Notes under the pieces: model-generated
The model's database searches: none
Seen by the model: only the letters and a program-made list of their open reading frames with translations
What the model was told of the DNA's origin: nothing
Assembly: GCF_002575655.3 (NCBI RefSeq)
Contig: NC_053040.3
Location: 457,174,780-457,238,779 of the forward strand
Direction of reading: 5' to 3'
DNA: 64,000 bases
Source: Aegilops tauschii subsp. strangulata
Taxonomy: Eukaryota > Streptophyta > Magnoliopsida > Poales > Poaceae
Shown here: piece by piece, positions 46,501-56,277 of the stretch
How the letters are laid out: each line of letters opens with the position of its first letter
Numbering within the stretch: position 1 is the first letter of the stretch
Program-made: the position numbers and the translations under genes

Positions 46501-47687
46501 GAGCTGGCGTGGAGGGGGAAGCGAGCTAGTGCGCGGTTCAGCGGTGGAGCAGGGGCCAGGGACGGGTCGTGTCGAGTGCGGCAGTGCAGCGCGGCGGCTT
46601 AGTGCGCGCGCGTGCAAAACGTGCGCTCTGGGCGCGCCCAGAGCAAGCACGACATCTGCTCGACGAAATGCCAGGGCGGTCTAGAGCGCGAGGGTGGAGC
46701 TGGCAAATAACAGGACTAGGATAGGGGCAACTAGGAGCTCAATGGACACGGTGGCTGGGTCATTGGAGTAAGTTCACAGTGCAAACTAGAAAACATGCCT
46801 CAAGCTGACTGTGCATACCAAGTGTTCGACAGAATGCCAAGTGCACTTAGGCAACTCTTGGAGTGGCCAAAGTCTCCAGATCAGGGTCTCTTTAGATGCA
46901 GGAGATGGTGGTAAGATCACTTGGGCAAAACCAGAAACTTGTTAGTGCAAGTTTTGCAAAACTCCAGTTTTGGATAGAAAGAAAAAGGGTTTAAAGCATG
47001 CACTTTTAAACCCCTAATGAGTCCACTCTCCTGGACTTATGGGTTTTGAAGGGAGGGCTACAAGTAGGAAAAAGCTCAGGGTTACTAGAGCAAGGAAAAA
47101 TAAGGTTGCAGTACAAATCACCAAATTGGACCAGAATGCAAAAGAGGTTGATCCACTCAAATTTCTCAAAGAACATCACTGGGTTTTTGCTTGAAGATGA
47201 ATTGTATGCATCCACTGACATCTCCAAACACTTGGAAGAATTTTTAAAGAAATATTTAAATGGGTTGTAGTGCAAAAGTGCCTACTGGACCAGATTGGAA
47301 AAGTTGGTGTAGAGCTCAAAATCTCCAATGGCCAAAAGGTATTTTTGCATAAAAGTGGTGTGGAAACATCACATTACATCCCCAAATTTTGGTGGAAATT
47401 TTAAATGCATTTGTCAAGTGGTTGTAGTGCAAAACAGGCTCAAAATGCAAAAGAAATCCTTTTATAAGGATAAGGCTCTGAGAACACAATTCTTGCAAAT
47501 TTAAAACCACTGAGAAAGAATTTGTTTTATCATAGAGAGTATTCAAGTCCAACAATACTCCTTGAAGGTTTTTCCACTTGAAGTAAAATTCACAATAACA
47601 AAAGGGTAAATCTTGACAAATGGAAAAGTTTTATTTCCTGGCAACATTTTAATAGATAAAACAAGGCCAAAATTTTGGGGTGTCACA
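43517..47687 (-). repeat. Element F 3' LTR (element sense), left copy
   Basis: Plus-strand ends tgtgacgtccgg and ggggtgtcaca. Minus-strand TATA box CTATAAAAGGG at 46258-46264. Clustered 'ccatccga' repeats (44410-44550) and a duplicated block (44040-44240: cgagggtctgaatgactcc and gccgcagtcgggcg) lie near the 5'-proximal side. Frames in the GC-rich part (45770-46650) appear in both LTRs and look non-coding. Confidence 0.92.
46258..46264 (-). promoter_or_regulatory. TATA box, left LTR of element F
   Basis: The minus strand reads CACGCTATAAAAGGGAACC; the identical box is at 53812-53818 in the right (5') LTR, where it would start the element RNA near 53785. Confidence 0.7.
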
Positions 47688-48260
47688 ACACTACCCCCCT
47701 TAAGAAAAATCTCGTCCTCGAGATTTGTTAAAAGCTGTTTTGAACAAGAACTGTTTTGAAATAAATTTGTTTTTATCAAAGAAATCCTTCAATTGCAAAA
47801 AAACAAAACGGTTACAGTGAGAGGGCAATAAGTGGTGTAAAACCACAGTGTGTTACACTGGCGTAGTGTGGAAAAATCCACGGTTAGGGAAAACGAGATA
47901 TTTCTACGCAGATACAGTAATTTAGAATAAATTCTAAATTACCAAAATACGCTGGTCGCACCCGAGAGCACAGTGCTCTCTTTGGCTGACAGGTGGACCC
48001 AGGGCCCACTGTCGGCCTCTTCTCCTACCTCTGGCCCTCTCTTCTCTCTCGCGTGCTCTCCCGCGCTTCCTCCACCGGCGATGCCTAGCTCGTAGGGCAT
48101 CGAGGCCGTACCGTGGTAGTGCGCGGCGTGCTAGCTGCCGGTGCAGCGTGTACTCACCTCGCGGGCCAGGGCGCTATCGGCACTGCTCGCGGACTCGCCT
48201 CCGAACACCGGCGGTTGAGCGACGAGTGGCGCTGGTGGACCTCGCCCACCGTACACCGAT
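47688..48260 (-). other. Element F polypurine tract and 3' internal non-coding part
   Basis: The minus strand reads TTAAGGGGGGTAGTG next to the LTR, preceded by the palindromic AAATCTCGAGGACGAGATTT (47708-47727). The remainder to 48260 shows no coding sequence I can support; it is upstream DNA of the plus-strand TATA box at 48268. Confidence 0.65.
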
Positions 48261-48267
48261 CTCGGGC

Positions 48268-48274
48268 TATAAAA
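48268..48274 (+). promoter_or_regulatory. TATA box before the small membrane-protein ORF
   Basis: ctcgggcTATAAAACGATCG on the plus strand, about 105 bp before the ATG at 48376. The stretch between is pyrimidine-rich (ctcctctcttcttcctcaca) with no intervening ATG, as in a plant 5' leader. Confidence 0.6.
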
Positions 48275-48375
48275 CGATCGCGGTGCTCCTCTCTTCTTCC
48301 TCACACCTGGCCTCGTTCCTACTCCTCCTTCTTTCTCCTCCATTGCTGCTAGCTGGAGCTCGAGCCGAGGCTCTA

Positions 48376-48537
48376 ATGGCGGAGGCAATGCCGGACTGGT
48401 ATGTGGCCCTGGTGTGTGGAGGCTTGGCCGTGCTGCTGGGGTTCTCCGTGCTCCTGTGCGCGATGATCCTGGATGATCGTCGTGATGCTGCCGGACGAGT
48501 GTTAGCTCTTCGCGGTGGCGGCGATCACGTGGATTAG
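48376..48537 (+). CDS. Small predicted membrane protein, 53 residues, opposite strand to element F
   Basis: Begins MAEAMPDWYVALV, the first ATG after the TATA box. Residues 9-32 form one uninterrupted hydrophobic segment (YVALVCGGLAVLLGFSVLLC...) flanked by acidic residues before and DDRRD after, so a single-pass membrane peptide is the simplest reading. The rest is a short Gly/Arg/Asp tail ending GGGDHVD. The frame is also open upstream to 48148, but that part precedes the promoter. It is encoded antisense to F, after the two other accessory genes in element order. I recognise no family; the function is unknown. It could be chance, but promoter, leader, start and a helix-length hydrophobic segment occur together. 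Confidence 0.5.
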   Translation: MAEAMPDWYVALVCGGLAVLLGFSVLLCAMILDDRRDAAGRVLALRGGGDHVD

Positions 48538-48956
48538 GCGCGGCCTCGGGGCTGACTGCCGTCGGTGTGCTGGGGCAGCTCACGCTCGAATGAACACTCA
48601 CAAATCTCTCTTACTGAGACTGTGGTGTCCTCGAGTGTGGTTAGACAGGCGCAAAAATGTGCTCAAGGATTTGTGATAGTGCTCGAGGTCGAGTGGTGGC
48701 TACTGAGAGTTTGCTGTTACGGTGTTGCGCGAATAAAAAATCTATGTCGTGAAAATACATACGCAGCAGTGACTCGGGGAAAGAAATCTCCCCGAAAACA
48801 TGTTGCGAGAGAAAAAAATAATTAAAACAAAACTAACAGCAGTAAAACTGTTCACATAACAGGAACTAAAGAAAAACGGATCCATCGCACAAAAATTTAC
48901 GAACATGCTGTAACACATAAATACAAGTACTGGGGCAATAAATACATCGGAGGCGT
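48538..48956. other. Gap between small membrane ORF and second accessory gene of element F
   Basis: No coding sequence recognised. It would hold the 3' ends of two convergent transcripts; AT-rich stretches (48720-48930) contain possible polyadenylation-like aataaa on both strands. Confidence 0.5.
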
Positions 48957-49589
48957 TTACAAAGAAAACGGCAAAAAGACAGGGTCCTGAGAAAACGCCT
49001 CTGGCACTGGGGCATACTCCTCTTCTATCAGGGGAAGCGGGTTGACCAGCCGATGAATGCGCCCTTCTTGGTCAGGCCTCAGGGGTCTGCCAATAGCGGT
49101 CCGAGGATTTAAATCAGCGATGCTCTGGAGGTAACCCATTACCCGCTGAGTTAAACGCTCCTGAGCGATAACGTACTGGGCAAGGTTGGCCAGTACTGGA
49201 TCTCTCTCAATGCGCCCACCGGGAAAAGATGCAACTTCTCCGGGTGCTGCGCGACTCGGAAAATAATAGTATCCTCGCTCGCTGGCATAGGGCACTGCGA
49301 ATCGAAGACGAGTGAGCGCCACGTACGCAGCAACTTCTATAGCCATATGTGGAGTCGGCATGGATTTCCCCATGAAGGAGACTTCCGTTGGGTCTTGGTT
49401 TGGGTACGCGGGAGGGATGTGCACCACTGCCCAATATTTCGAGGTGGAAGGTGTGATCCTTGATTTGAGCAACTCGTACTGGGGTGGGTGGGTGGCACTC
49501 ATAGTACTGCAGGTAAAGTCCCACAATAATTTAACAAAACTGCCGGGGGTTGCGTCTGGGGTTCTCAGATAAATACTGGGGGTTGACAT
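48957..49589 (-). CDS. Accessory protein F2 of element F, dsRNA-binding-like, 210 residues
   Basis: ATG at 49589 (ttgccATGTCAACC), about 70 bp after a minus-strand TATA box. It aligns nearly gaplessly with the F1 and E proteins: PPQY at 35-38, KYWAVVHI at 51-58 and helix MAIEVAAYVALTRLR at 82-96. A predicted helix, three strands and a C-terminal helix with AAxxAL match the layout of a double-stranded-RNA-binding domain (inference). Downstream come GYYYFPSRAAPGEV, a helical segment (VLANLAQYVIAQERLTQRV) and an acidic end. An in-frame extension upstream to 49667 overlaps the TATA box and is unlikely to be translated. Intact, no stops. Binding RNA inside the particle or shielding it from silencing is possible but untested. 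Confidence 0.7.
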   Translation of the reverse strand: MSTPSIYLRTPDATPGSFVKLLWDFTCSTMSATHPPQYELLKSRITPSTSKYWAVVHIPPAYPNQDPTEVSFMGKSMPTPHMAIEVAAYVALTRLRFAVPYASERGYYYFPSRAAPGEVASFPGGRIERDPVLANLAQYVIAQERLTQRVMGYLQSIADLNPRTAIGRPLRPDQEGRIHRLVNPLPLIEEEYAPVPEAFSQDPVFLPFSL

Positions 49590-49655
49590 GGCAAGGAATG
49601 GTTGTGAGTGCTGCGCACAAAGGTGAGGGGTGCTCGGCAAGGTCACGAAGTGGCC

Positions 49656-49663
49656 TTTATATA
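49656..49663 (-). promoter_or_regulatory. TATA box of accessory gene F2
   Basis: The minus strand reads GGTGCTATATAAAGGCCAC, 67-74 bp before the ATG at 49589. The 49664-49959 stretch upstream has no coding sequence and is probably promoter. Confidence 0.65.
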
Positions 49664-49959
49664 GCACCGGGGCTGGGTTATCTACCGGGGTGAAGGGTAA
49701 CTGGCTGCCGATCCTGTTCTCGGTTCAAAACCACAGATATACATATCACATAAATGTGACGTATTACTGTGGGTGCCGACGGGGTTGGTCTTGGTAGCTG
49801 TGCCCGAAAATTAAAAATGCATCTGTACGATAACGTACACATGCATTGCTACTACTCCAAAGCTAGGAGCGTTCAAGCAGACCGCATGTAATAAAAGCGA
49901 TACAAGACCACATCATTACAAAGCGTAGGAAAACTAAGGCTCGATACAACTCGAGCGAC

Positions 49960-50754
49960 TTAGTCTACTTCGTTAATGTCTAAGTGGGCTGGCCTTGCGG
50001 ACGCCGGTGCTTCACCACGGTTCTCACCGTCGGGATTTGCTGGCTGAGGCTGAGGGGTTGCAGAGTCGGGGAAATGGTGATGACCATCGCGGGGGTTGTT
50101 GGCCACAATCCCGTTGGAATGGGTTCCCAAAAGGCGACGAAGCGCTTCTGGGGTCACCAAAGCACTCTGGTTGAGGGCTGGCGCGGACCTCAAAGGATCG
50201 ATCGGGTGTCCGAACAACACGACTGGGTTGTCGGCGTCGGACTCCGCTTCCCTTCTCGCCGGGGCTTGGCGAACCAGTTCTCCACGAGCTGCGATCAGAT
50301 CAAGGGTGACCTGATCGAATAGTTGCTCTAGTGCGCTTACATAGCGCACCAGATGTAACAGCGCAGGATCTGTCTCGTGGTCCCCGTTGGCAACCTGGGG
50401 CGGCCTACCATACCCGTCACGACTAGGGTAGTAGTAGAACGAGCGACAGTTAACTCTGGGCGACAAGTGCCGGAGTTGGACTATAGCTTCTCGGGCTGCC
50501 AGTTGGATGGCTTGTGGCTCAAAGGAAGTTGTCCTTCCAGTGAACCTGTAGGGGCGTTCTGGCGACAGACACCTACCGTAGATGTGCACAGTGGCCCAGT
50601 ACTGACGGCTCTCACCGTACATGGGTCCCTGGTACACAACATACTCAGGAGGCTCCTCTAACGCATAGGCACGGCGGGTGAGGTTTGCGAGCACGGTCAC
50701 AAAACCTCCAAGGTTGGTTGCTGTGGTCTCATTGTGAACAATGGGACCAGGCAT
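49960..50754 (-). CDS. Accessory protein F1 of element F, dsRNA-binding-like, 264 residues
   Basis: ATG at 50754 (ccacgATGCCTGG), about 60 bp after a TATA box. From that Met it aligns with the element E protein without a gap to residue 95: PPEY at 35-38, QYWATVHIY at 51-59 and helix QAIQLAAREAIVQLR at 81-95, the pattern expected for a dsRNA-binding fold (inference). It continues with SFYYYPSRDGYG, a probable helical segment (LLHLVRYVSALEQLFDQVTLDL), and a Pro/Asn/Asp-rich tail ending DINEVD. The frame is open upstream to 50946, past the TATA box, so I prefer the later start. Intact. It is the first gene after the primer site in element order. Confidence 0.72.
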   Translation of the reverse strand: MPGPIVHNETTATNLGGFVTVLANLTRRAYALEEPPEYVVYQGPMYGESRQYWATVHIYGRCLSPERPYRFTGRTTSFEPQAIQLAAREAIVQLRHLSPRVNCRSFYYYPSRDGYGRPPQVANGDHETDPALLHLVRYVSALEQLFDQVTLDLIAARGELVRQAPARREAESDADNPVVLFGHPIDPLRSAPALNQSALVTPEALRRLLGTHSNGIVANNPRDGHHHFPDSATPQPQPANPDGENRGEAPASARPAHLDINEVD

Positions 50755-50812
50755 CGTGGCTTGGTTTGGGGGAAAGAGGCTGTGCGGTGCTGTGTTTGAG
50801 GCTAGCGTGCCC

Positions 50813-50820
50813 TTTTTATA
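50813..50820 (-). promoter_or_regulatory. TATA box of accessory gene F1
   Basis: The minus strand reads TTCCCTATAAAAAGGGCACG, 59-66 bp before the ATG at 50754. Spacing is like that of F2. Confidence 0.65.
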
Positions 50821-51055
50821 GGGAAAGGGGACGGAGTCTTCCTCCACACGCTTGCGATAGAGACTGGTTGGGTGTCGGTCACTGGCGCGTGATCGATGGG
50901 CTAGGCTGATAGGTTGGGCACCGTCCGCCGCAAGGCGTCGGGTCACTGTGGGGCTATCTTACGCGAGAAGCTTGGCGGGACTAGGTTAAGGTCTGATGGT
51001 TTGGTTAACCTAGGTTTATTAACCTGGCTAAGATAGGATTAGCCAATGGTCAGCC

Positions 51056-51070
51056 TGGCTCTGATACCAA
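51056..51070 (-). other. Element F primer-binding site (tRNA-iMet type)
   Basis: The minus strand reads TTGGTATCAGAGCCA three bases after the LTR end. 50821-51055 between it and the F1 promoter has no coding sequence; it contains ggttaacctaggtttattaa-type repeats. Confidence 0.88.
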
Positions 51071-51073
51071 GTC

Positions 51074-54000
51074 TGTGACGTCCGGATTTTTGAGATAGAG
51101 TTTCCCAAAAAAAATGGCCTTTGTGCCCACCAGCCCCAGGATTACTGTTAGCTGATGAGGCACCAACTTGATACAAGAATTCCAAGCAGGGTACAAAAAT
51201 ATGTAGTACAAGGCCATTGAGGCCTAGGAGTACAACACTGGGTTTCTAATGATAGAGGGCGGAAGCGGTTGGATACATCTGCGCCTATGGGACTCCATTT
51301 CCCACAAGAATAGCTCACCAGGATAACTCCTATCTTCGCGAGGCTGCAAATGTCAACACGTAGGTTCCGAGGTTGTCACCGCGATGCTTATCTCCAAGCA
51401 AGAAATCTGGCCAAGACAATAGCCAGGGACAAGCCAGTGAGTACGTTTGAATGTACTCGCAAACATTAAGAACACGGGTATAATATATCAAACATGCTCC
51501 GGATTAAATTAGGTGATCACACGTCTATCACGAAATATACGAAAAACCATGATGCACACATGTGGTTAAAAAAATACTCCAAAGTAAAATACTGGGTGCC
51601 AGACGAGGGTCTGAATGACTCCTCGAGAGGAAATTGCAAGAATAGTAATACTGGTGCCAAACGAGGGTCTGAATGACTCCTCGAGAGGAAACTGCAAGAA
51701 TAATAATGCCGCAGTCGGGCGTCGGGGCGACACCACATAAAGGGCTTATAAAAGATAAAAGAACAACAAGCATGCCGCAGTCGGGCATCCGAGCGACACC
51801 ACAGAAAGGGCTTATAAGAGAATCATCACAGTGAATATCCAGGAGGTAAAACCATCCCAGGGATACTCAAAAAAAAATACATAATGTAAATGGTTAGTCA
51901 GAAATAATAAAGATCACAATCCATATGTGCCACAATCATAAACAATATTTAGTTCAGTCGTTTCTCCATCCGAAAACCGATAATTTGGTCTAGTCAAGCC
52001 GTATCTCCATCCGAATACCGTTACTATGATCCAGTTAGCCGTGTCTCCATCCGAAAATCGTCACTGAGTTCTAGCTAATTCGTTCTCCATCCGGATATCG
52101 TTACTAGATTTAACTCAGACTGTGGTCCTTACTCAAGAACATGACTATCCAAAAGGATATATCCTCTGCAGAGGGAGTACAATTTTTTTCCACGAGTAAC
52201 GGGTTTACTTAGTCCATCGGGACTAATTCCGTCTACGCTCTTTTAATTGAAAACACGCCTGATCTGCACACACCAGCTTAACTCACCGGTGTCTGGAATC
52301 ACCCACGACACCTGCCTAGCAAAACTCTAAGTGGGAAGGCTACAACCTCGACGTAGCATGGGATCAAATTTCTATTCGCGCGCTCTAAGGGGGTGCCCCC
52401 CCTCTCGGTCCCAACCGGAAACACCCATGCCCCCAGACCAGGTGGCCTGCCTACCGGATGCACCCGGTATCTTCCACCATGGCCTCTCTGTACGGTGTGT
52501 GCTTTGGTAAGGGGTTGACAACCTACTGAACCATACCCCGTCTACGATAGGGACAAGTGGTGGTACCAACAAATAAGGATGCTACTGACCAAGACTCGAT
52601 CTACGACCGACTCAGGTGGTCCAAGTATCCTCCAGCAATATTACCATTTATGAAATAAATCACCACTCCTCAAGCCTCACCATGCCATACCGGACATACT
52701 CGTCTCGACGAGGGACTAGGGACAAGCTCGTGTCTACCCAAGACCACGACTTTCCCGGCTTCCTTCCGGTGTGCATGAGGAGCTCACGAGGATGATCCAA
52801 ATCACTAGTGTATCCATTGCTGACCACAAAACAACTCCAAAGTGTACTCATGTACGAGACTATATCGATACATAAAGCTAACGCATACCCCAAGTCAAAA
52901 GGTGTTGTGATTGTATCAGAACACCACAAAAAAATATTATGCCAGAGTTCAGAAATGCTTGCCTTTAAGAGTATGCAAAGGATGCACTTTTTGGAAGCTT
53001 TCCCTTTTCTCCAAAATCCTATTTTGCAAAATATCCAAATAACAAATATTTCAAACACAGTACCAAAAGTTGTCTCAAATATTTTTGAATAAATCTTAAA
53101 ATAAACTAGATGAAATTTGAGAGAGGTAGGAAAAAGAATCAACTCATTTGGAGTTTTATTTTAAAAGTTATAGCTGGTCAAAGTCTGGTCAAACTCTGTT
53201 TTTTTAATAAAACCAGAAAAGAAAACGTTTCGAGGGGAATACGCTTTCGCAGCAGAGGAAACATACTCGGTGTTTTGCGCTATCACTTAACCAGAGAGGG
53301 CGGACGCGCGGGTCACTGACAGTGGGTCCAGAGGGCCCACTGGTCAGGTTTGACCGTTCTTTCCTCCCTCCTCTTTCCCTCTGCCCGAACGGCGGCGGCC
53401 TCCGGCGATCGCCGTCGATGAACGGTGGCTCTCCACGGGCACCCGAGGGCGGGGATGGAACGGCCAGACTGGGGCGGTCCCCTTGGTGGTCGCTGGGTCG
53501 TCAGAGGTGGAAGGAATCGCCGGCGGCGAGCTCCGCGGCGGAGGGGGCTACGGTGGTGAAGTGGTTTTTGTGCTCCGGTGGTCTCCGACTGGAGTTGGGT
53601 AGTTGGGCAGCTCCGCAAGGACTAGGGGAAACTACTGGCGGCGCTGGTTGGGCGAAAGAGTGGCTGGCTGCGACGAATTTCACCGGCGCTTGGCGGCGGC
53701 CGAACCGGCCATAGTTGGGGAAGAGAGACTCTCCGGGCCAAACCACTGCCTGGGGAGCTCTAGAGGGAAGGTTGGAGGTCGCCTGAGTGCTCGGAGGGGC
53801 TCGGAGTTCCCTTTTATAGCGTGACGGGGCTGGCTCCGCGGCGGTGGATAAGATCGACGACGGGTCGCCGTTGCTGTAGTTGCAGGGCGTCGTGGCGGCG
53901 ACGAACGCGTGCCGACGAGCATGAGGATAAGCACGGGCTGCTTCCTGGGGCAGCTGGCGCGCTGGTGTGGTTTGGGCGGTGCCGAACATGGCAGAGGCCG

Positions 54001-55241
54001 CTGCCGACGCCAGCGTGACGCCAAGTGCTCTGCCAGCGGCGCTGCAGGGCGCCAGAGCTGGCGTGGAGGGGGAAGCGAGCTAGTGCGCGGTTCAGCGGTG
54101 GAGCAGGGGCCAGGGACGGGTCGTGTCGAGTGCGGCAGTGCGGCGCGGCGGCTTAGTGCGCGCGCGTGCAAAACATGCGCTCTGGGCACGTCCAGAGCGC
54201 GCACGGCATCTGCTCGACGAAATGCCAGGGCGGTCTAGAGCGCGAGGGTGGAGCTGGCAAATAACAGGACTAGGATAGGGGCAACTAGGAGCTCAATGGA
54301 CAAGGTGGCCGGGTCATTGGAGTAAGTTCACAGTGCAAACTAGAAAACATGCCTCAAGCTGACTGTGCATACCAAGTGTTCGAAAGAATGCCAAGTGCAC
54401 TTAGGCAACTCTTGGAGTGGCCAAAGTCTCCAGATCAGGGTCTCTTTAGATGCAGGAGATGGTGGTAAGATCACTTGGGCAAAATCAGAAACTTGGTAGT
54501 GCAAGTTTTGCAAAACTCCAGTTTTGGACAGAAAGAAAAAGGGTTTAAAGCATGCACTTTTAAACCCCTAAGGAGTCCACTCTCCTGGACTTATGGGTTT
54601 TGAAGGGAGGGCTACAAGTAGGAAAAAGCTCAGGGTTACTAGAGCAAGGAAAAATAAGGTTGCAGTACAAATCACCAAATTGGACCAGAATGCAAAAGAG
54701 GTTGATCCACTCAAATTTCTCAAAGAACATCACTGGGTTTTTGCTTGAAGATGAATTGTATGTATCCACTGACATCTCCAAACACTTGGAAGAATTTTTA
54801 AAGAAATATTTAAATGGGTTGTAGTGCAAAAGTGCCTACTGGACCAGATTGGAAAAGTTGGTGTAGAGCTCAAAATCTCCAATGGCCAAAAGGTATTTTT
54901 GCATAAAAGTGGTGTGGAAACATCACATGACATCCCCAAATTTTGGTGGAAATTTTAAATGCATTTGTCAAGTGGTTGTAGTGCAAAACAGGCTCAAAAT
55001 GCAAAAGAAATCCTTTTATAAGAATAAGGCTCTGAGAACACAATTCTTGCAAATTTAAAACCACTGAGAAAGAATTTGTTTTATCATAGAGAGTATTCAA
55101 GTCCAACAATACTCCTTGAAGGTTTTTCCACTTGAAGTAAAATTCACAATAACAAAAGGGTAAATCTTGACAAATGGAAAAGTTTTATTTCCTGGCAACA
55201 TTTTAATAGATAAAACAAGGCCAAAATTTTGGGGTGTCACA
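51074..55241 (-). repeat. Element F 5' LTR (element sense), right copy
   Basis: 4168 bp, collinear with 43517-47687. Plus-strand ends tgtgacgtccgg and ggggtgtcaca, then the target duplication acagg. TATA box at 53812-53818 (minus). Confidence 0.93.
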
Positions 55242-55246
55242 ACAGG

Positions 55247-55942
55247 GCGACGAGGAGTGGATCGCCGGGTAGGATTATGCTATGCGATGCTACTTGGAGG
55301 ACTTCAATCTACTCTCTTCTACATGCTGCAAGATGGAGATGGCCAGAAGCGTAGTCTTCGGCAGGACTAGCTATCCCCCTCTTATTCTGGCATTCTGCAG
55401 TTCAGTCCACTGATATGGCCCTGTACACATATACCCATGCATATGTAGTGTAGCTCCTTTGCTTGCGAGTACTTTGGATGAGTACTCACGGTTGCTTCTC
55501 TCCCTCTTTTCCCCTTTCCCTTTTACCTGGTTGTCGCAACCAGATGCTGGAGTCCAGGAGCCAGACGCCACCGTTGACGACGACTCCTACGACACTGGAG
55601 GTGCCTACTACTACGTGCAGCCCGCTGACGACGACCAGGAGTAGTTAGGAGGATCCCAGGCAGGAGGCCTGCGCCTCGTTCGATCTGTATCCCAGTTTGT
55701 GCTAGCCTTCTTAAGGCAAACTTGTTTAACTTATGTCTGTACTCAGATATTGTTGCTTCCGCTGACTCGTCTCTGATCGAGCACTTGTATTCGAGCCCTC
55801 GAGGCCCCTGGCTTGTATTATGATGCTTGTATGACTTATTTATGTTTTAGAGTTGTATTGTGATATTTTCCGGTGAGTCCCTGATCTTGATCGTACACAT
55901 TTGCATGCATGATTAGTGTACGGTCAAATCGGGGGCGTCACA
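55247..55942 (+). repeat. Element E 5' LTR, second part
   Basis: Continues the LTR after F and ends ATCGGGGGCGTCACA. It contains the possible exon at 55544-55644. Confidence 0.9.
55544..55644 (+). other. Possible small exon 2 in element E LTR (acidic peptide end)
   Basis: Preceded by a pyrimidine tract and acceptor (ggttgtcgcaaccag). In phase with exon 1 it encodes an Asp/Tyr-rich peptide (DAGVQEPDATVDDDSYDTGG, then AYYYVQPADDDQE) ending at TAG 55642-55644. Where the transcript would begin is not clear. Confidence 0.35.
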
Positions 55943-56277
55943 AGTTGGTATCAGAGCCGACTGCCTGTAGGAATCCCCCTTTCCACACTCCTTGGCCGAA
56001 GTCGAGTCTAGACATTACAAAACTTTTACTAACATGGCTGTGTGTCTTACGGGCCCTCATCGCCATTGGGTGGTACTAGGATCTTTTACTCCTCGACCTT
56101 TACTCTGGGACTCTGAACTCTCTTCTACTCGGGTTAAACGAATTTACTAACTCTAACACTAGGATCCCGTGACCGCATTCACCCCAAAGTTGGATAAGCC
56201 ATAGTTGTTTCTTAGAATAGTATTTTGAACAATTCACACACTGTCATTTGACTCCTTTGAAACGTCTTTGCTTTCAG
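55943..56277 (+). other. Element E primer-binding site and leader
   Basis: ttggtatcagagccgac starts three bases after the LTR (PBS core 55946-55958, tRNA-iMet type). The rest of the leader has no coding sequence. It ends in a good splice acceptor (gtctttgctttcag) directly before the ATG at 56278. Confidence 0.85.

Larger units (their letters stand above)
43517..55241 (-). mobile_element. Element F: LARD-like LTR retrotransposon carrying accessory genes, complete
   Basis: LTRs of 4171 and 4168 bp (43517-47687, 51074-55241), differing by roughly 2 percent by eye, flank a 3386-bp centre. Target duplications acagg (43512-43516 and 55242-55246) are identical. The primer site at 51056-51070 and the polypurine tract at 47688-47705 show minus orientation. 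There is no gag-pol; instead the centre holds two sense ORFs of one family and one opposite-strand small ORF, each with a TATA box. The dimensions match LARDs, but classical LARDs are described as non-coding. Confidence 0.92.

Noticed and set aside
45605..46650. Frames of 150-276 codons in F's LTR, also at 53322-54204
   Set aside because: Open in several frames and both strands and lying in LTR sequence; only the TATA box there is credible.
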